From an uncultured Ruminococcus sp. (GTDB taxonomy: Bacteria; Bacillota; Clostridia; Oscillospirales; Ruminococcaceae): a stretch of 22,918 nt of DNA. The notes below the pieces were generated by a model, which had not been told where the DNA came from, did not search any database, and worked only from the letters and a program-made list of their open reading frames with translations. The position numbers were made by a program, and so were the translations under genes. Shown in pieces: positions 15,478 to 22,897 of the stretch. Each line of letters opens with the position of its first letter. The first letter of the stretch is position 1. Where the stretch lies: assembly GCA_900543105.1 (NCBI GenBank), contig UQQA01000023.1, forward strand, positions 1 through 22,918. Reading direction: 5' to 3'.

Positions 15478-15649
15478 GGTCACCTCTAAAAACCACCGGC
15501 TAAAGCCTTAGCACCTCATCTGCTTGCAGATTTTCCGTCATCTTGCACATAAATTTCTTGACATACGACAGTATGCCTGCGAAATTTCTATACAATCTGA
15601 CGAAAAATCTGACTGCGCATCTGAGGCACTATGGTTTTTAGAGGCGACC
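15478..15649. mobile_element. MITE-like long inverted-repeat element, 172 bp
   Basis: The two ends are 18-bp terminal inverted repeats with one difference: GGTCACCTCTAAAAACCA at 15478-15495 and the complement of GGTCGCCTCTAAAAACCA at 15632-15649. Similarity continues inward along both arms (CCTCA, GCAGATTTT, CGTCA, AAATTTC blocks) to a central hairpin CATAC-GACA-GTATG at 15562-15575. The left arm has about 10 extra bases just inside its end. ATAA is present on both outer flanks (15474-15477 and 15650-15653) and may be a target duplication. No coding capacity, so it would need a transposase in trans. I cannot name its parent family. Confidence 0.8.
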
Positions 15650-15660
15650 ATAAATAAACA

Positions 15661-15710
15661 ATGACGGTTTGTATGTTTGAAAAGTATGATTTGGAATATA
15701 CAAGCCGTCA
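15661..15710 (+). promoter_or_regulatory. Promoter-like boxes inside a 13-bp inverted repeat
   Basis: TGACGGTTTGTAT (15662-15674) is complementary to ATACAAGCCGTCA (15698-15710) with one G-U pair and a 23-nt loop. The loop contains TATGAT (15685-15690), a fair -10 box, and ATGACG (15661-15666) lies 18 bp before it as a weak -35, overlapping the left arm. The right arm would lie at about +1 to +13. It could be an operator around the promoter of the downstream secreted protein gene, or a weak terminator for pduL displaced by the element insertion, since ATTTTATAT follows. Confidence 0.4.
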
Positions 15711-15736
15711 ATTTTATATCTTGGAAAGTGAAATAT

Positions 15737-17122
15737 ATGAGAGCAGGAAAATTTTTTGCCGCTGTTTTAGCCACCGCAATGATTTTGGCAATGCCTATAA
15801 ATGCAGCCGCCGCAGAGATCGATCTCGCACCTCAGACGGAAACAAAGGCCGTGACAAATCCCCATAAAGGCTGGGTGCAGTATGTCTACAGCCCTTGGTA
15901 TTTTGAAAGTCCCGAGGAGGGGGTAAAAAACAACCCTGCATGGGATATCACTTCGGTGGTTTATTCCCGATTTAAGTGGAAAAATATCGAAACGGACGAC
16001 GGCGTATATGACTGGTCGTCTATAGATGAAATGATATCTCTGTGCGAGGAGAACGGCAAGACCTTTGCTTTCGGAGTTATCCCGTCCGATTCGGGTTCAA
16101 TTGATGAAAAAGGACTTGTTCCGCAGTTTGTCTATGACAAAGGCTGTAAATATGTTATGGCTAAGGCATCCAGCTTCTACAGCGAATCATCTGTACAGCG
16201 CACCCCCGTCTGGGACGACCCCGTGTATCTTAAAGAATTCTATAAATTCTCCGAAGCACTTGCGGAAAAATATGACGGCAATAAATCGGTCGAGTTCATC
16301 GACATCCGCGCGTTCGGCAACTGGGGAGAATGGCATACCTACGGCCTCGATGGCAGTACAATGCCGTCGCTGAAGATACAGAAGCAGTGCATTGAAAAAT
16401 GGTCGAAGCTATTTAAAAAGACCACAGTCGTTTTCAATGCCTCAGATGATTTTCCCGAGCTTAACGATTATGCCGTTTCAAAGGGCGTGACGCTCCGCAG
16501 AGATGGGCTTCTCGGCGTTGACAACAGCGCAAAAAGCCTGTTGCCCGCGGCAGGAAAGCTTCCTGCGATCGGCGAAATGTGCTATGGCTACAGCAATCTT
16601 GCGGATAGGGGAAAGTGGTCGGACAGCGAGCTGAACAGAGCCATAAATGACGGAAAGCTTACATATCTTGCATTGGGCGGCGGAGTGACCGACGGAACGA
16701 GAATGTATAACGAGCGTAAAGACAGTGTTATATCCGCCGCAAATCGGCTCGGATATAATTTCACAGTCACATCGGCGAAGCTTGATACCTCCGACAAGAC
16801 CTCAACGCTCACATTCAAGGTGAAAAATACGGGTACAGCACCTGCATTTTTTCCTCTCACGATGAAGATAGCGTTAACAGATAAAAACGGCAGGGTACTG
16901 AAAACGACAACTGCACAGTACGATGTCGGTTCAGGCTTGTTTGCTTCGGGCAAAACGCGCACATACAAATTCAAATTTAAAAATTCAGGCGTTCCGAAAA
17001 ATGCGTATATTTCTCTCGGACTGTTTGAAAATGCCGAAGATGAACAGCCGAACGTGAAATTCTGCAACAAAAACACAGCGGAAAATAATTTCCTCGTCCT
17101 CGGAAAATACCGCAGAAAATAA
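15737..17122 (+). CDS. Secreted DUF4832-type TIM-barrel protein, probable glycoside hydrolase
   Basis: Precursor of 461 aa with a clear signal peptide (MRAGKFFAAVLATAMILAMP, then INAAAA, cleavage near residue 26). The mature N-terminal domain has the pattern TNPHKGWVQY (40-49), SVVYSRFKWKNIE, then DIRAFGNWGEWHTYG (189-203), typical of DUF4874/DUF4832 proteins related to clan-A glycoside hydrolases. Glu198 in NWGEW is the likely acid/base; Glu280 (IGEMCYGY) may be the nucleophile. The C-terminal 115 residues form a beta-sandwich (KVKNTGTAPAFFPL). Substrate unknown. The ATG at 15737 with GGAAAG at 15723 is chosen over an upstream GTG/TTG-type start that would put 20 non-signal residues before the signal peptide. 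Confidence 0.82.
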   Translation: MRAGKFFAAVLATAMILAMPINAAAAEIDLAPQTETKAVTNPHKGWVQYVYSPWYFESPEEGVKNNPAWDITSVVYSRFKWKNIETDDGVYDWSSIDEMISLCEENGKTFAFGVIPSDSGSIDEKGLVPQFVYDKGCKYVMAKASSFYSESSVQRTPVWDDPVYLKEFYKFSEALAEKYDGNKSVEFIDIRAFGNWGEWHTYGLDGSTMPSLKIQKQCIEKWSKLFKKTTVVFNASDDFPELNDYAVSKGVTLRRDGLLGVDNSAKSLLPAAGKLPAIGEMCYGYSNLADRGKWSDSELNRAINDGKLTYLALGGGVTDGTRMYNERKDSVISAANRLGYNFTVTSAKLDTSDKTSTLTFKVKNTGTAPAFFPLTMKIALTDKNGRVLKTTTAQYDVGSGLFASGKTRTYKFKFKNSGVPKNAYISLGLFENAEDEQPNVKFCNKNTAENNFLVLGKYRRK

Positions 17123-17127
17123 AAACA

Positions 17128-17166
17128 GCCGCAAGGTTCGGTCGAAAGAACCTTGCGGCGAATTTT
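17128..17166. terminator. Bidirectional intrinsic terminator
   Basis: GCCGCAAGGTTC (17128-17139) pairs perfectly with GAACCTTGCGGC (17148-17159) across 8 nt; GAATTTTTT follows on the + strand, and TGTTTTTATTTT follows on the - strand. It separates the convergent DUF4832-type and epimerase genes. Confidence 0.93.
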
Positions 17167-17177
17167 TTCGGTAAAAT

Positions 17178-18188
17178 TTACTTCGTGAAAAATCTCTGCG
17201 AAACAGTGTAGCTTTCCTTTGGTTCAAGCTCAAAGTAACCCGTTTTTTCAAACGGAAGATCAAGATTAGCCGCATTGACCTGCGCAGTCATAGGCTCGGG
17301 GCAGAAGTAACCCATAAAGCCCTCATGATTCCATACTATCCAGAACTTGTACTCATCGTCAACTTCGTAGCAAATGCGCTTGCCGCTTGCCTTGTCCGTC
17401 ATTACACAGCCGTAGAAATCCTCGCCGTCAAGCTTTATCGTGCCTGCGGTGTACATATCGTTGCATATATCCGTGAGAACAGGACATTTCGTGCCGTTCA
17501 CATATTCAAGATCATAGTCGGTGAGCGCAAGCTGTCTGCCGTTCGGGAGCCAGCGCTTCTTGTTGAACTGTAGCTTCTTAACTGCGGGAACCTGAAGCGT
17601 GATGTCCTCCTGCTTTGCACCGTCAACGAACGGAGCGTTGATAGTCGTGTGCGTTGCAATGGAAACAGGCATCATGACCTTGGAGCAGTTTTTCAGCGTG
17701 ATAGTGTGCGTAAGTCCCTTTGCCGAAAGGTCGATAGTTATCTCAGCCGTGAACTTTACGGGGAAGCAGTTGAAGAAATAGTCGCTCTCATCATATTTGT
17801 ATGTTGTAGTAACGAATGCGTGGTTTTCGTCCGCACCCATTTCCTTTACCTTGTGAGCACGCTTGTGAAGAAAACCGTGAAGATGATTCTTGAAGCGTGT
17901 TTCGTTCTCGGGGAGATAGTAAACGTTGTCCGAAGTGCGGAGAACGCCCCTGTCATGACGGTTCGGAAGATAGAGTGTCGGAAGTCCCCAGATCTCGGGC
18001 GACTGCATGAATTCGGCAATGGTCATATCGTCCGAGTAACGGAAAATTTCCATTCCCTTTTCTTCGTCACGGAAACGCATAACGTTTGAACCGAGCGTAG
18101 GCATAACGAAAGCATGATAACCGCCGAACCAAAGCTCAACAGCGTCCACACCCTTGAATTTAGTCATTTCAGCACTGCTTTTTGACAT
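17178..18188 (-). CDS. Aldose 1-epimerase (GalM-like) family protein
   Basis: A 336-aa galactose mutarotase-like beta-sandwich protein. Catalytic candidates are His104 (NHLHGFLH), His180 (IATHTTINAPF) and Glu298 (CPEPMTAQVNA), in the order and spacing of aldose epimerases. It has no signal peptide, so it acts in the cytosol. The exact sugar is not determined; the family includes many orphan members that sit beside sugar genes. The ATG at 18188 follows AAAGGAATG. It is 90 bp from the radical SAM gene upstream and could be a separate transcript or the end of the same one; no clear terminator is seen in the gap. Confidence 0.85.
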   Translation of the reverse strand: MSKSSAEMTKFKGVDAVELWFGGYHAFVMPTLGSNVMRFRDEEKGMEIFRYSDDMTIAEFMQSPEIWGLPTLYLPNRHDRGVLRTSDNVYYLPENETRFKNHLHGFLHKRAHKVKEMGADENHAFVTTTYKYDESDYFFNCFPVKFTAEITIDLSAKGLTHTITLKNCSKVMMPVSIATHTTINAPFVDGAKQEDITLQVPAVKKLQFNKKRWLPNGRQLALTDYDLEYVNGTKCPVLTDICNDMYTAGTIKLDGEDFYGCVMTDKASGKRICYEVDDEYKFWIVWNHEGFMGYFCPEPMTAQVNAANLDLPFEKTGYFELEPKESYTVSQRFFTK

Positions 18189-18278
18189 TTATATCATTCC
18201 TTTATAAAATTATTTCTGTTTGGCAAGCAAAGTTTTACCGCAAAATACAGTACGAACCGCCCGAACGGACATCACTGT

Positions 18279-18890
18279 TCAGTTTTCGTATTCACGTACA
18301 CGGAGCGGTATGCCGATGCTCATCGCAAGAGCCTTTGCACGGCTTATGTCCTCGGGGGGGATAACATCAACGACCGTGAAGACCACCTGCGGAAGATACG
18401 ACTTGCAGTCAGCCGCAAACGAAAGCATCGCATCGAAAGCATCGTCCCACTTCGGGCGTGTAACTTCGTTGTATTTCTCCCTGCAGTAGGAGTTGAGCGA
18501 TATCGAAACAATGTCAACAGCACCCTGCAAAAGCTTCGCCGTCGGAACACCGTGAATTTTGTCGCCAAGCCCGTTCGTGTTAAGACGGACTGTCACGTCA
18601 CCGTAAGTAGCCTTGACGAATTCACCGACCGCAATTACCTCGTTCACCCTCTCCATAGGCTCGCCGTAGCCGCAGAAAACAACTTCTTTGTACTTCGACA
18701 TATCGACCTTTGCAAAAGCCGCCTTTACCTCGTCCAAAGAGGGTTCGTGTTCAAGCCATAAGCTGTCACTGCCGTAAGCCCCGTCACCGTTGTGGCGGAT
18801 ACAGAACGTGCAGTTGCAAGGGCATTTGTTTGTAAGATTGATGTAGAGCTTTCCGCCGACATCATAAAGTATAGTCATTCTTTTTTTCAT
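18279..18890 (-). CDS. Radical SAM protein, TatD-associated type
   Basis: A 203-aa radical SAM protein. The 4Fe-4S cluster motif CxxxCxxC is complete (Cys23, Cys27, Cys30 in CPCNCTFC), followed by GYGEP (74-78) for SAM binding and the RLNTNG and SISLNS strands. Length and pattern (YINLTNKCPCNCTFCIR) fit the small TatD-linked radical SAM family of unknown substrate. No TatD gene is in the window. It begins 10 bp after nadC with AAGGCG overlapping the nadC stop, so it is probably translated with it. Confidence 0.88.
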   Translation of the reverse strand: MKKRMTILYDVGGKLYINLTNKCPCNCTFCIRHNGDGAYGSDSLWLEHEPSLDEVKAAFAKVDMSKYKEVVFCGYGEPMERVNEVIAVGEFVKATYGDVTVRLNTNGLGDKIHGVPTAKLLQGAVDIVSISLNSYCREKYNEVTRPKWDDAFDAMLSFAADCKSYLPQVVFTVVDVIPPEDISRAKALAMSIGIPLRVREYEN

Positions 18891-18900
18891 TTTAAACGCC

Positions 18901-19743
18901 TTATTTCTTATCGATCCTGAGCGAAATGTCGAACGCCTTTACCGAGTGGGTGAGCGCACCTACCGATACAATGTCAACACCCGTAGCCGCAACCTCAGCC
19001 ATATTGTCGAGCGTAACATTTCCCGAAGCTTCGAGTACAGCCTTGCCGTCCGCAATTTCAACGCACTTCTTCATCTGTTCGCAGGTCATATTGTCGAGCA
19101 TGATAACATCTGCATTGCAGGAAAGAGCCTCACGAAGCTCTTCCTCGTTTCGTACCTCAACTTCAATTTTTATCATGTGACCCATTCTGCTGCGGAGAGC
19201 CTCAACAGCCTTTGTGATGCTGCCGTAAGCGTCAATGTGATTGTCCTTGAGCATCGCACCGTCGGAGAGATTGTAGCGGTGATTCTTGCCGCCGCCGACA
19301 GTTACAGCGTACTTTTCAATAGCACGAAGTCCGGGGAGCGTCTTTCTCGTTTCGGTAACGTGCGCACGGGTGCCCTTACAACATTCAGCGTATTTCGCAG
19401 TCTCGGTAGCAATTCCCGACATATGCTGCAGAATATTGAGCGAAGTTCTTTCGGCTTTGAGTATAGCCTTTGTCCTGCCCGTCACAACAGCAATAACATC
19501 GCCCTTTTCGACCTTGCCGCCGTCCTTGATGTTGATCTGCACCTGAATGTCCTTGTCAAGCATCTCAAAAACACGGACAGCAATGTCGATTCCGCAGAGG
19601 ATTCCGCTTGCCTTTGCAACAAAACGTGCGGTCGAAACATCATCATCGTCAAGAAGATAATCGGTCGCAGCGTCAACATAGTTGATGTCTTCACGCAGCG
19701 CACGTTCGATTATCTCATCTGTAATAAACTGTGGTAAATTCAT
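18901..19743 (-). CDS. nadC: Nicotinate-nucleotide pyrophosphorylase (quinolinate phosphoribosyltransferase)
   Basis: NadC (280 aa, usual length) joins quinolinate and PRPP to nicotinate mononucleotide in NAD synthesis. Motifs present: TRKTLPGLR (132-140), GGGKNHRYNLSD (150-161), LKDNH (165-169), IEVEVRN, VIMLDN and EASGNV, covering the binding residues for PRPP and quinolinate. nadA and nadB are not in the window. AAAGGAG precedes the ATG. Upstream lies the lipoprotein gene (24-bp gap) and, beyond it, an NAD-consuming sirtuin. Confidence 0.97.
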   Translation of the reverse strand: MNLPQFITDEIIERALREDINYVDAATDYLLDDDDVSTARFVAKASGILCGIDIAVRVFEMLDKDIQVQINIKDGGKVEKGDVIAVVTGRTKAILKAERTSLNILQHMSGIATETAKYAECCKGTRAHVTETRKTLPGLRAIEKYAVTVGGGKNHRYNLSDGAMLKDNHIDAYGSITKAVEALRSRMGHMIKIEVEVRNEEELREALSCNADVIMLDNMTCEQMKKCVEIADGKAVLEASGNVTLDNMAEVAATGVDIVSVGALTHSVKAFDISLRIDKK

Positions 19744-19767
19744 TTATTTAAACTCCTTTGTTGTATT

Positions 19768-20526
19768 TTATGGTAAGATCGGCTGATTTTCGCAGTCCTT
19801 GAAATTTCTGTGATTCCAGCTTGTCAGCAGCAGATTAACGGAGTAAGAGCCATCGGATAAATAAACTCTCGTGTAGACAGAAACACCATCCTTTTTGCGG
19901 TAGTCGCTGTTTTCTTTTATCTCCCATTCATCGTAAGAAAAGCCGTAAGCTGTGCTGAAAAAATCAATTATCTTATCTCTCAAATCGGTACATTCATCTT
20001 CGGTCAAAGGATAAGCATAAAGTGTAACTTCATCTAATCCGCTCTCACCGTAAGAAAGCATCGCACCGTCGAATCTGTTGTCAATATCAACGGAAATATC
20101 ATCATAAACGCTGTAAAAGGGGTTGAGCATTTCCTCGTTTATCTTCGCATCAACAGCCGATTCAGCCTCTGACATTGACATTCCGAAATCAAGCTTTGAA
20201 AGGCAGAACTCCGCATTTTCATTAAGAGCAATGCCCTCCGGAACATTTTCAGTCTGTGCCTCTGTTCCATATCCAAGCGTGGGATCTCCCTCAACAGAAA
20301 TGACCTCGTGCGTAACAACGCAGTTCGCCGTCCCCATCATTCGGGAATATTCTTCTTCTTCCTCCTTGGTTCGGGAAACGCTTGAAGTGGTTTCTTCCGT
20401 TTCTGCTGTCAGGGTCGTTTCCTCGGAGGCAAGTACGGTCTGTGACTGCTCTTTGCCGCCCGTTTCCGTTCCGCAGGCAGTGAGGAGCAAAGCCGAAAGC
20501 ATTACAGCCGCCGCATATTTTTTCAT
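19768..20526 (-). CDS. Lipoprotein of unknown function
   Basis: A 252-aa predicted lipoprotein. The signal peptide ends in the lipobox LLTAC, with the lipid-modified Cys18. Residues 19-65 are rich in Thr and Glu, a flexible stalk. The following domain (about 65-252) contains no motif that I recognise; it has patterns such as LSKLDFGMSMSEAE and FSTAYGFSYDEWEIKE. AAAGGTGG gives a strong start. It is placed between the sirtuin and nadC and is probably cotranscribed. Confidence 0.82.
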   Translation of the reverse strand: MKKYAAAVMLSALLLTACGTETGGKEQSQTVLASEETTLTAETEETTSSVSRTKEEEEEYSRMMGTANCVVTHEVISVEGDPTLGYGTEAQTENVPEGIALNENAEFCLSKLDFGMSMSEAESAVDAKINEEMLNPFYSVYDDISVDIDNRFDGAMLSYGESGLDEVTLYAYPLTEDECTDLRDKIIDFFSTAYGFSYDEWEIKENSDYRKKDGVSVYTRVYLSDGSYSVNLLLTSWNHRNFKDCENQPILP

Positions 20527-20589
20527 AATTATCCACCTTTAAAATGTCGTGAAATTCGTCATCAAAGTTTATCAACTTAGTTAGTCAGC

Positions 20590-21318
20590 TTAAAGCTCGT
20601 CAACAACGCTGAAAGCCTTGCAGATGCTGTCCTGGATAAGCAGGTCGGCAGCACTGTCCTTCGGCGTAGGCGTCTTGTTTATAAGAACGAGCCTGTTTCC
20701 CTTGTAGTAGTCAATAAGTCCGCTCGCAGGATAAACCGTCAGCGATGTTCCGCCGATGATAAGCATATCAGCCTCGGAAATAGCCTTTATTGCACCGTTC
20801 ACCGTGTCCTGATTCAAGCCTTCCTCATAAAGCACAACATCGGGCTTCACCAGACCGCCGCATTTTAAGCAGGGCGGAGGACCGTCAACGCTCTTTATGT
20901 ATTCCGCAGGGTGATTTGTGCCGCATCGCAGACAATAGTTGCGGTGAATTGAGCCGTGAAGCTCATAAACCACCTTGCTGCCTGCCGCATAGTGCAAGCC
21001 GTCAATGTTCTGCGTAACAACAGCCGTCAGCTTGCCCATCTGTTCGAGCTTTGCGAGCGCATAGTGCGCAGAATTCGGCTTCGCATCAAGACAAAGCATC
21101 TTTTCACGGTAAAATTCGTAAAAATCCGCAAGATGATTCACATAAAACGACCTGCTTAATATCGTTTCGGGCGGATATTTGTATTTTTGGTTGTAAAGAC
21201 CGTCAACACTGCGGAAATCGGGGATACCGCTCTCGGTAGAAACGCCCGCACCGCCGAAGAAAACTATCTTGTCAGCCTCGATTATCCATTGCTTGAACTG
21301 TTCCAGTTTTTCGTCCAT
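20590..21318 (-). CDS. NAD-dependent protein deacylase (sirtuin)
   Basis: A 242-aa Sir2 family enzyme that removes acyl groups from lysines while consuming NAD. Visible motifs: GAGVSTESGIPDFRS (23-37), TQNIDGLH (101-108), the catalytic His120 in ELHGS, a zinc-binding set Cys128, Cys131, Cys149, Cys152, and GGTSLTVYPA. All key residues are intact. The ATG at 21318 follows AGAGGAC. It is first in the - strand run with the lipoprotein, nadC and the radical SAM gene; no strong promoter is visible upstream, where heptamer array F lies. Confidence 0.95.
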   Translation of the reverse strand: MDEKLEQFKQWIIEADKIVFFGGAGVSTESGIPDFRSVDGLYNQKYKYPPETILSRSFYVNHLADFYEFYREKMLCLDAKPNSAHYALAKLEQMGKLTAVVTQNIDGLHYAAGSKVVYELHGSIHRNYCLRCGTNHPAEYIKSVDGPPPCLKCGGLVKPDVVLYEEGLNQDTVNGAIKAISEADMLIIGGTSLTVYPASGLIDYYKGNRLVLINKTPTPKDSAADLLIQDSICKAFSVVDEL

Positions 21319-21359
21319 AGAGTCCTCTTTTCATACTTGAATCGTATAAAGACAGTGGG

Positions 21360-21396
21360 ATAAATAATTCGGAATTCGGAATTCGGAATTATTTAT
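21360..21396 (+). repeat. Heptamer repeat array, copy F
   Basis: ATTCGGA units, three in a row, flanked by inverted ends (ATAAATAATT and AATTATTTAT), so the whole 37 bp is nearly palindromic. It lies in the 238-bp gap between the sirtuin and dfrA genes. Between it and copy G (21397-21539) I see only AT-rich sequence and nothing recognisable. Confidence 0.85.
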
Positions 21397-21539
21397 CTTT
21401 TCCGCATCTATTGTTTAAACCGTATGGGATTTTTTCTGTCCGTTTTATTTGCAAACTATATGAATACATAGCCTGCGGTCGCCCAAATCTGTGATAAAAT
21501 TTTCAAACGCAAACAACAAAAATATTCGCTGTGAAAATC

Positions 21540-21575
21540 AATTCCGAATTCCGAATTCATAATTCCGAATTAATT
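21540..21575 (+). repeat. Heptamer repeat array, copy G
   Basis: ATTCCGA units, one of them altered to ATTCATA, in inverted orientation to copy F. It overlaps the last codons and stop of dfrA: the residues NSEL and the TGA are read from the array. Confidence 0.85.
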
Positions 21576-22054
21576 TTCTCGTATGTGCAAAATCTGAACT
21601 TCACCCCATCGTGTTCATGTTCTTCAGAACATTCCGCAAGCCGCCATTCGGGGAGCGCATCAAGATCGGGGAAGAAAACCTCCGCACCTGCATGAGCGTC
21701 TATCTTCGTGATAAGTACCTTTTGACAGTAGGGGAGAAGCTGACGGTATATCTCACCGCCGCCGCATACGAAAACCTCGTCCTCGCCCTCGGCAAGCCTG
21801 ACAGCCTCCTCAACACTGTGAACGACCTCAACACCCTCGGGCGCAAAGTCCGTATCTCTCGATAAAACAATGTTCCGTCTGTCCTTGAAAGGCTTTCCGT
21901 TCGGCAGTGATTCAAGCGTCTTTCTGCCCATTATAACAGCGTGGTGAAGCGTTGTGCTTCGGAAAAACTTCATATCCTCGGGAATGTGAAAAAGCAGATC
22001 GCCGTTCTTTCCGATTCCGTGATCAGCATCGGCGGCAACTATCGCAGTAAGCAT
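21557..22054 (-). CDS. dfrA: Dihydrofolate reductase
   Basis: A 165-aa DHFR reducing dihydrofolate to tetrahydrofolate with NADPH, needed to recycle the folate oxidised by thymidylate synthase. The usual regions are visible: IVAADADHGIGKNGDLLFHIPEDMKFF at the start with the active-site Glu (position 26), VIMGRKTLESLP, NIVLSRD, and VFVCGGGEIYRQLLP. Phe replaces the usual Trp at position 22. The ATG has AAGGGGG upstream. It starts 12 bp after thyA. The last four residues and stop lie in repeat array G, so the natural C-terminus of the gene probably ended near FCTYEK. Confidence 0.97.
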   Translation of the reverse strand: MLTAIVAADADHGIGKNGDLLFHIPEDMKFFRSTTLHHAVIMGRKTLESLPNGKPFKDRRNIVLSRDTDFAPEGVEVVHSVEEAVRLAEGEDEVFVCGGGEIYRQLLPYCQKVLITKIDAHAGAEVFFPDLDALPEWRLAECSEEHEHDGVKFRFCTYEKINSEL

Positions 22055-22066
22055 TTTTCTGCCCCC

Positions 22067-22897
22067 TTATATCGCAACTTCGATCTTGAAGTCGCCGTCG
22101 TGATATCTGTAACCCTCCAGTGAAAAGCTGTCGGGTGTGAATCTGTAAAAATCATCAATGCTCTTGTCAATGACAAATTTCGGAGCATCATAAGGCTCGT
22201 TTCTGATAATTTCCTTTATAATAGGAACGTGCCTGTCGTAAATGTGAGCATTCGCAATAACGTGAACAAGCTCGCCGGCTTCCAAGCCGCATACCTGCGC
22301 AAACATATGAACAAGTACAGCGTACTGACAAACGTTCCAGTTGTTCGCCGTGAGCATATCCTGCGAACGCTGATTGAGCAAAGCATTGAGCTTTCCGTCC
22401 GAAACGTTGAACGTCATACTGTAAGCGCAAGGGTAAAGTCCCATTTCCGAAAGATCGTGATGATTGTAAAGATTCGTGATGATGCGCCTGCTCGACGGGT
22501 TGTGCTTCAGATCGTAAAGCACGCGGTCGACCTGATCGAAATCCCCCTCGGGGTAGTGATGCTTCACTCCGAGCTGATAACCGTAAGCCTTGCCGATAGA
22601 GCCGTTCTCATCAGCCCAGCTGTCCCAGATGTGCGCACCGAGATCGGCAATGTTGTTCGACTTTTTCTGCCATATCCAGAGCAGTTCCTTTACCGCAGTT
22701 TTGAGATAAGTGCGGCGCAGAGTGATGATAGGGAACTCCTTTGAAAGATCGTAGCGGTTCACAACGCAGAAACGGCTTACCGTGTGTGCAGGAGTGCCGT
22801 CAGCCCACTTCGGGCGAACGTCCATATCCGTATCCCACGTTCCGTTTTCGAGTATGTCCCTGACGTTATCTATAAAAACATTATCTGCATAACTCAT
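22067..22897 (-). CDS. thyA: Thymidylate synthase, B. subtilis ThyA-like form
   Basis: A 276-aa thymidylate synthase that methylates dUMP to dTMP with methylenetetrahydrofolate. Length and sequence (DVRPKWADGTPAHT, KELLWIWQ, HIWDSW) match the roughly 279-residue B. subtilis ThyA form, not the 264-residue E. coli type. The catalytic Cys157 is in LYPCAYS, preceded by the dUMP phosphate-binding SSRRI (135-139). The later stretch reads QRSQDMLTANNWNVCQYAV, where related enzymes show a LGNPFN-type sequence. The gene is complete in the window; AAGGAA precedes the ATG at 22897. It leads the thyA-dfrA pair, with promoter outside the window. Confidence 0.96.
   Translation of the reverse strand: MSYADNVFIDNVRDILENGTWDTDMDVRPKWADGTPAHTVSRFCVVNRYDLSKEFPIITLRRTYLKTAVKELLWIWQKKSNNIADLGAHIWDSWADENGSIGKAYGYQLGVKHHYPEGDFDQVDRVLYDLKHNPSSRRIITNLYNHHDLSEMGLYPCAYSMTFNVSDGKLNALLNQRSQDMLTANNWNVCQYAVLVHMFAQVCGLEAGELVHVIANAHIYDRHVPIIKEIIRNEPYDAPKFVIDKSIDDFYRFTPDSFSLEGYRYHDGDFKIEVAI

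Noticed and set aside
20565..20580. AAGTT/AACTT inverted repeat between the sirtuin and lipoprotein genes
   Set aside because: A 5-bp AT-rich stem without a T-run; too weak to call a terminator or operator.
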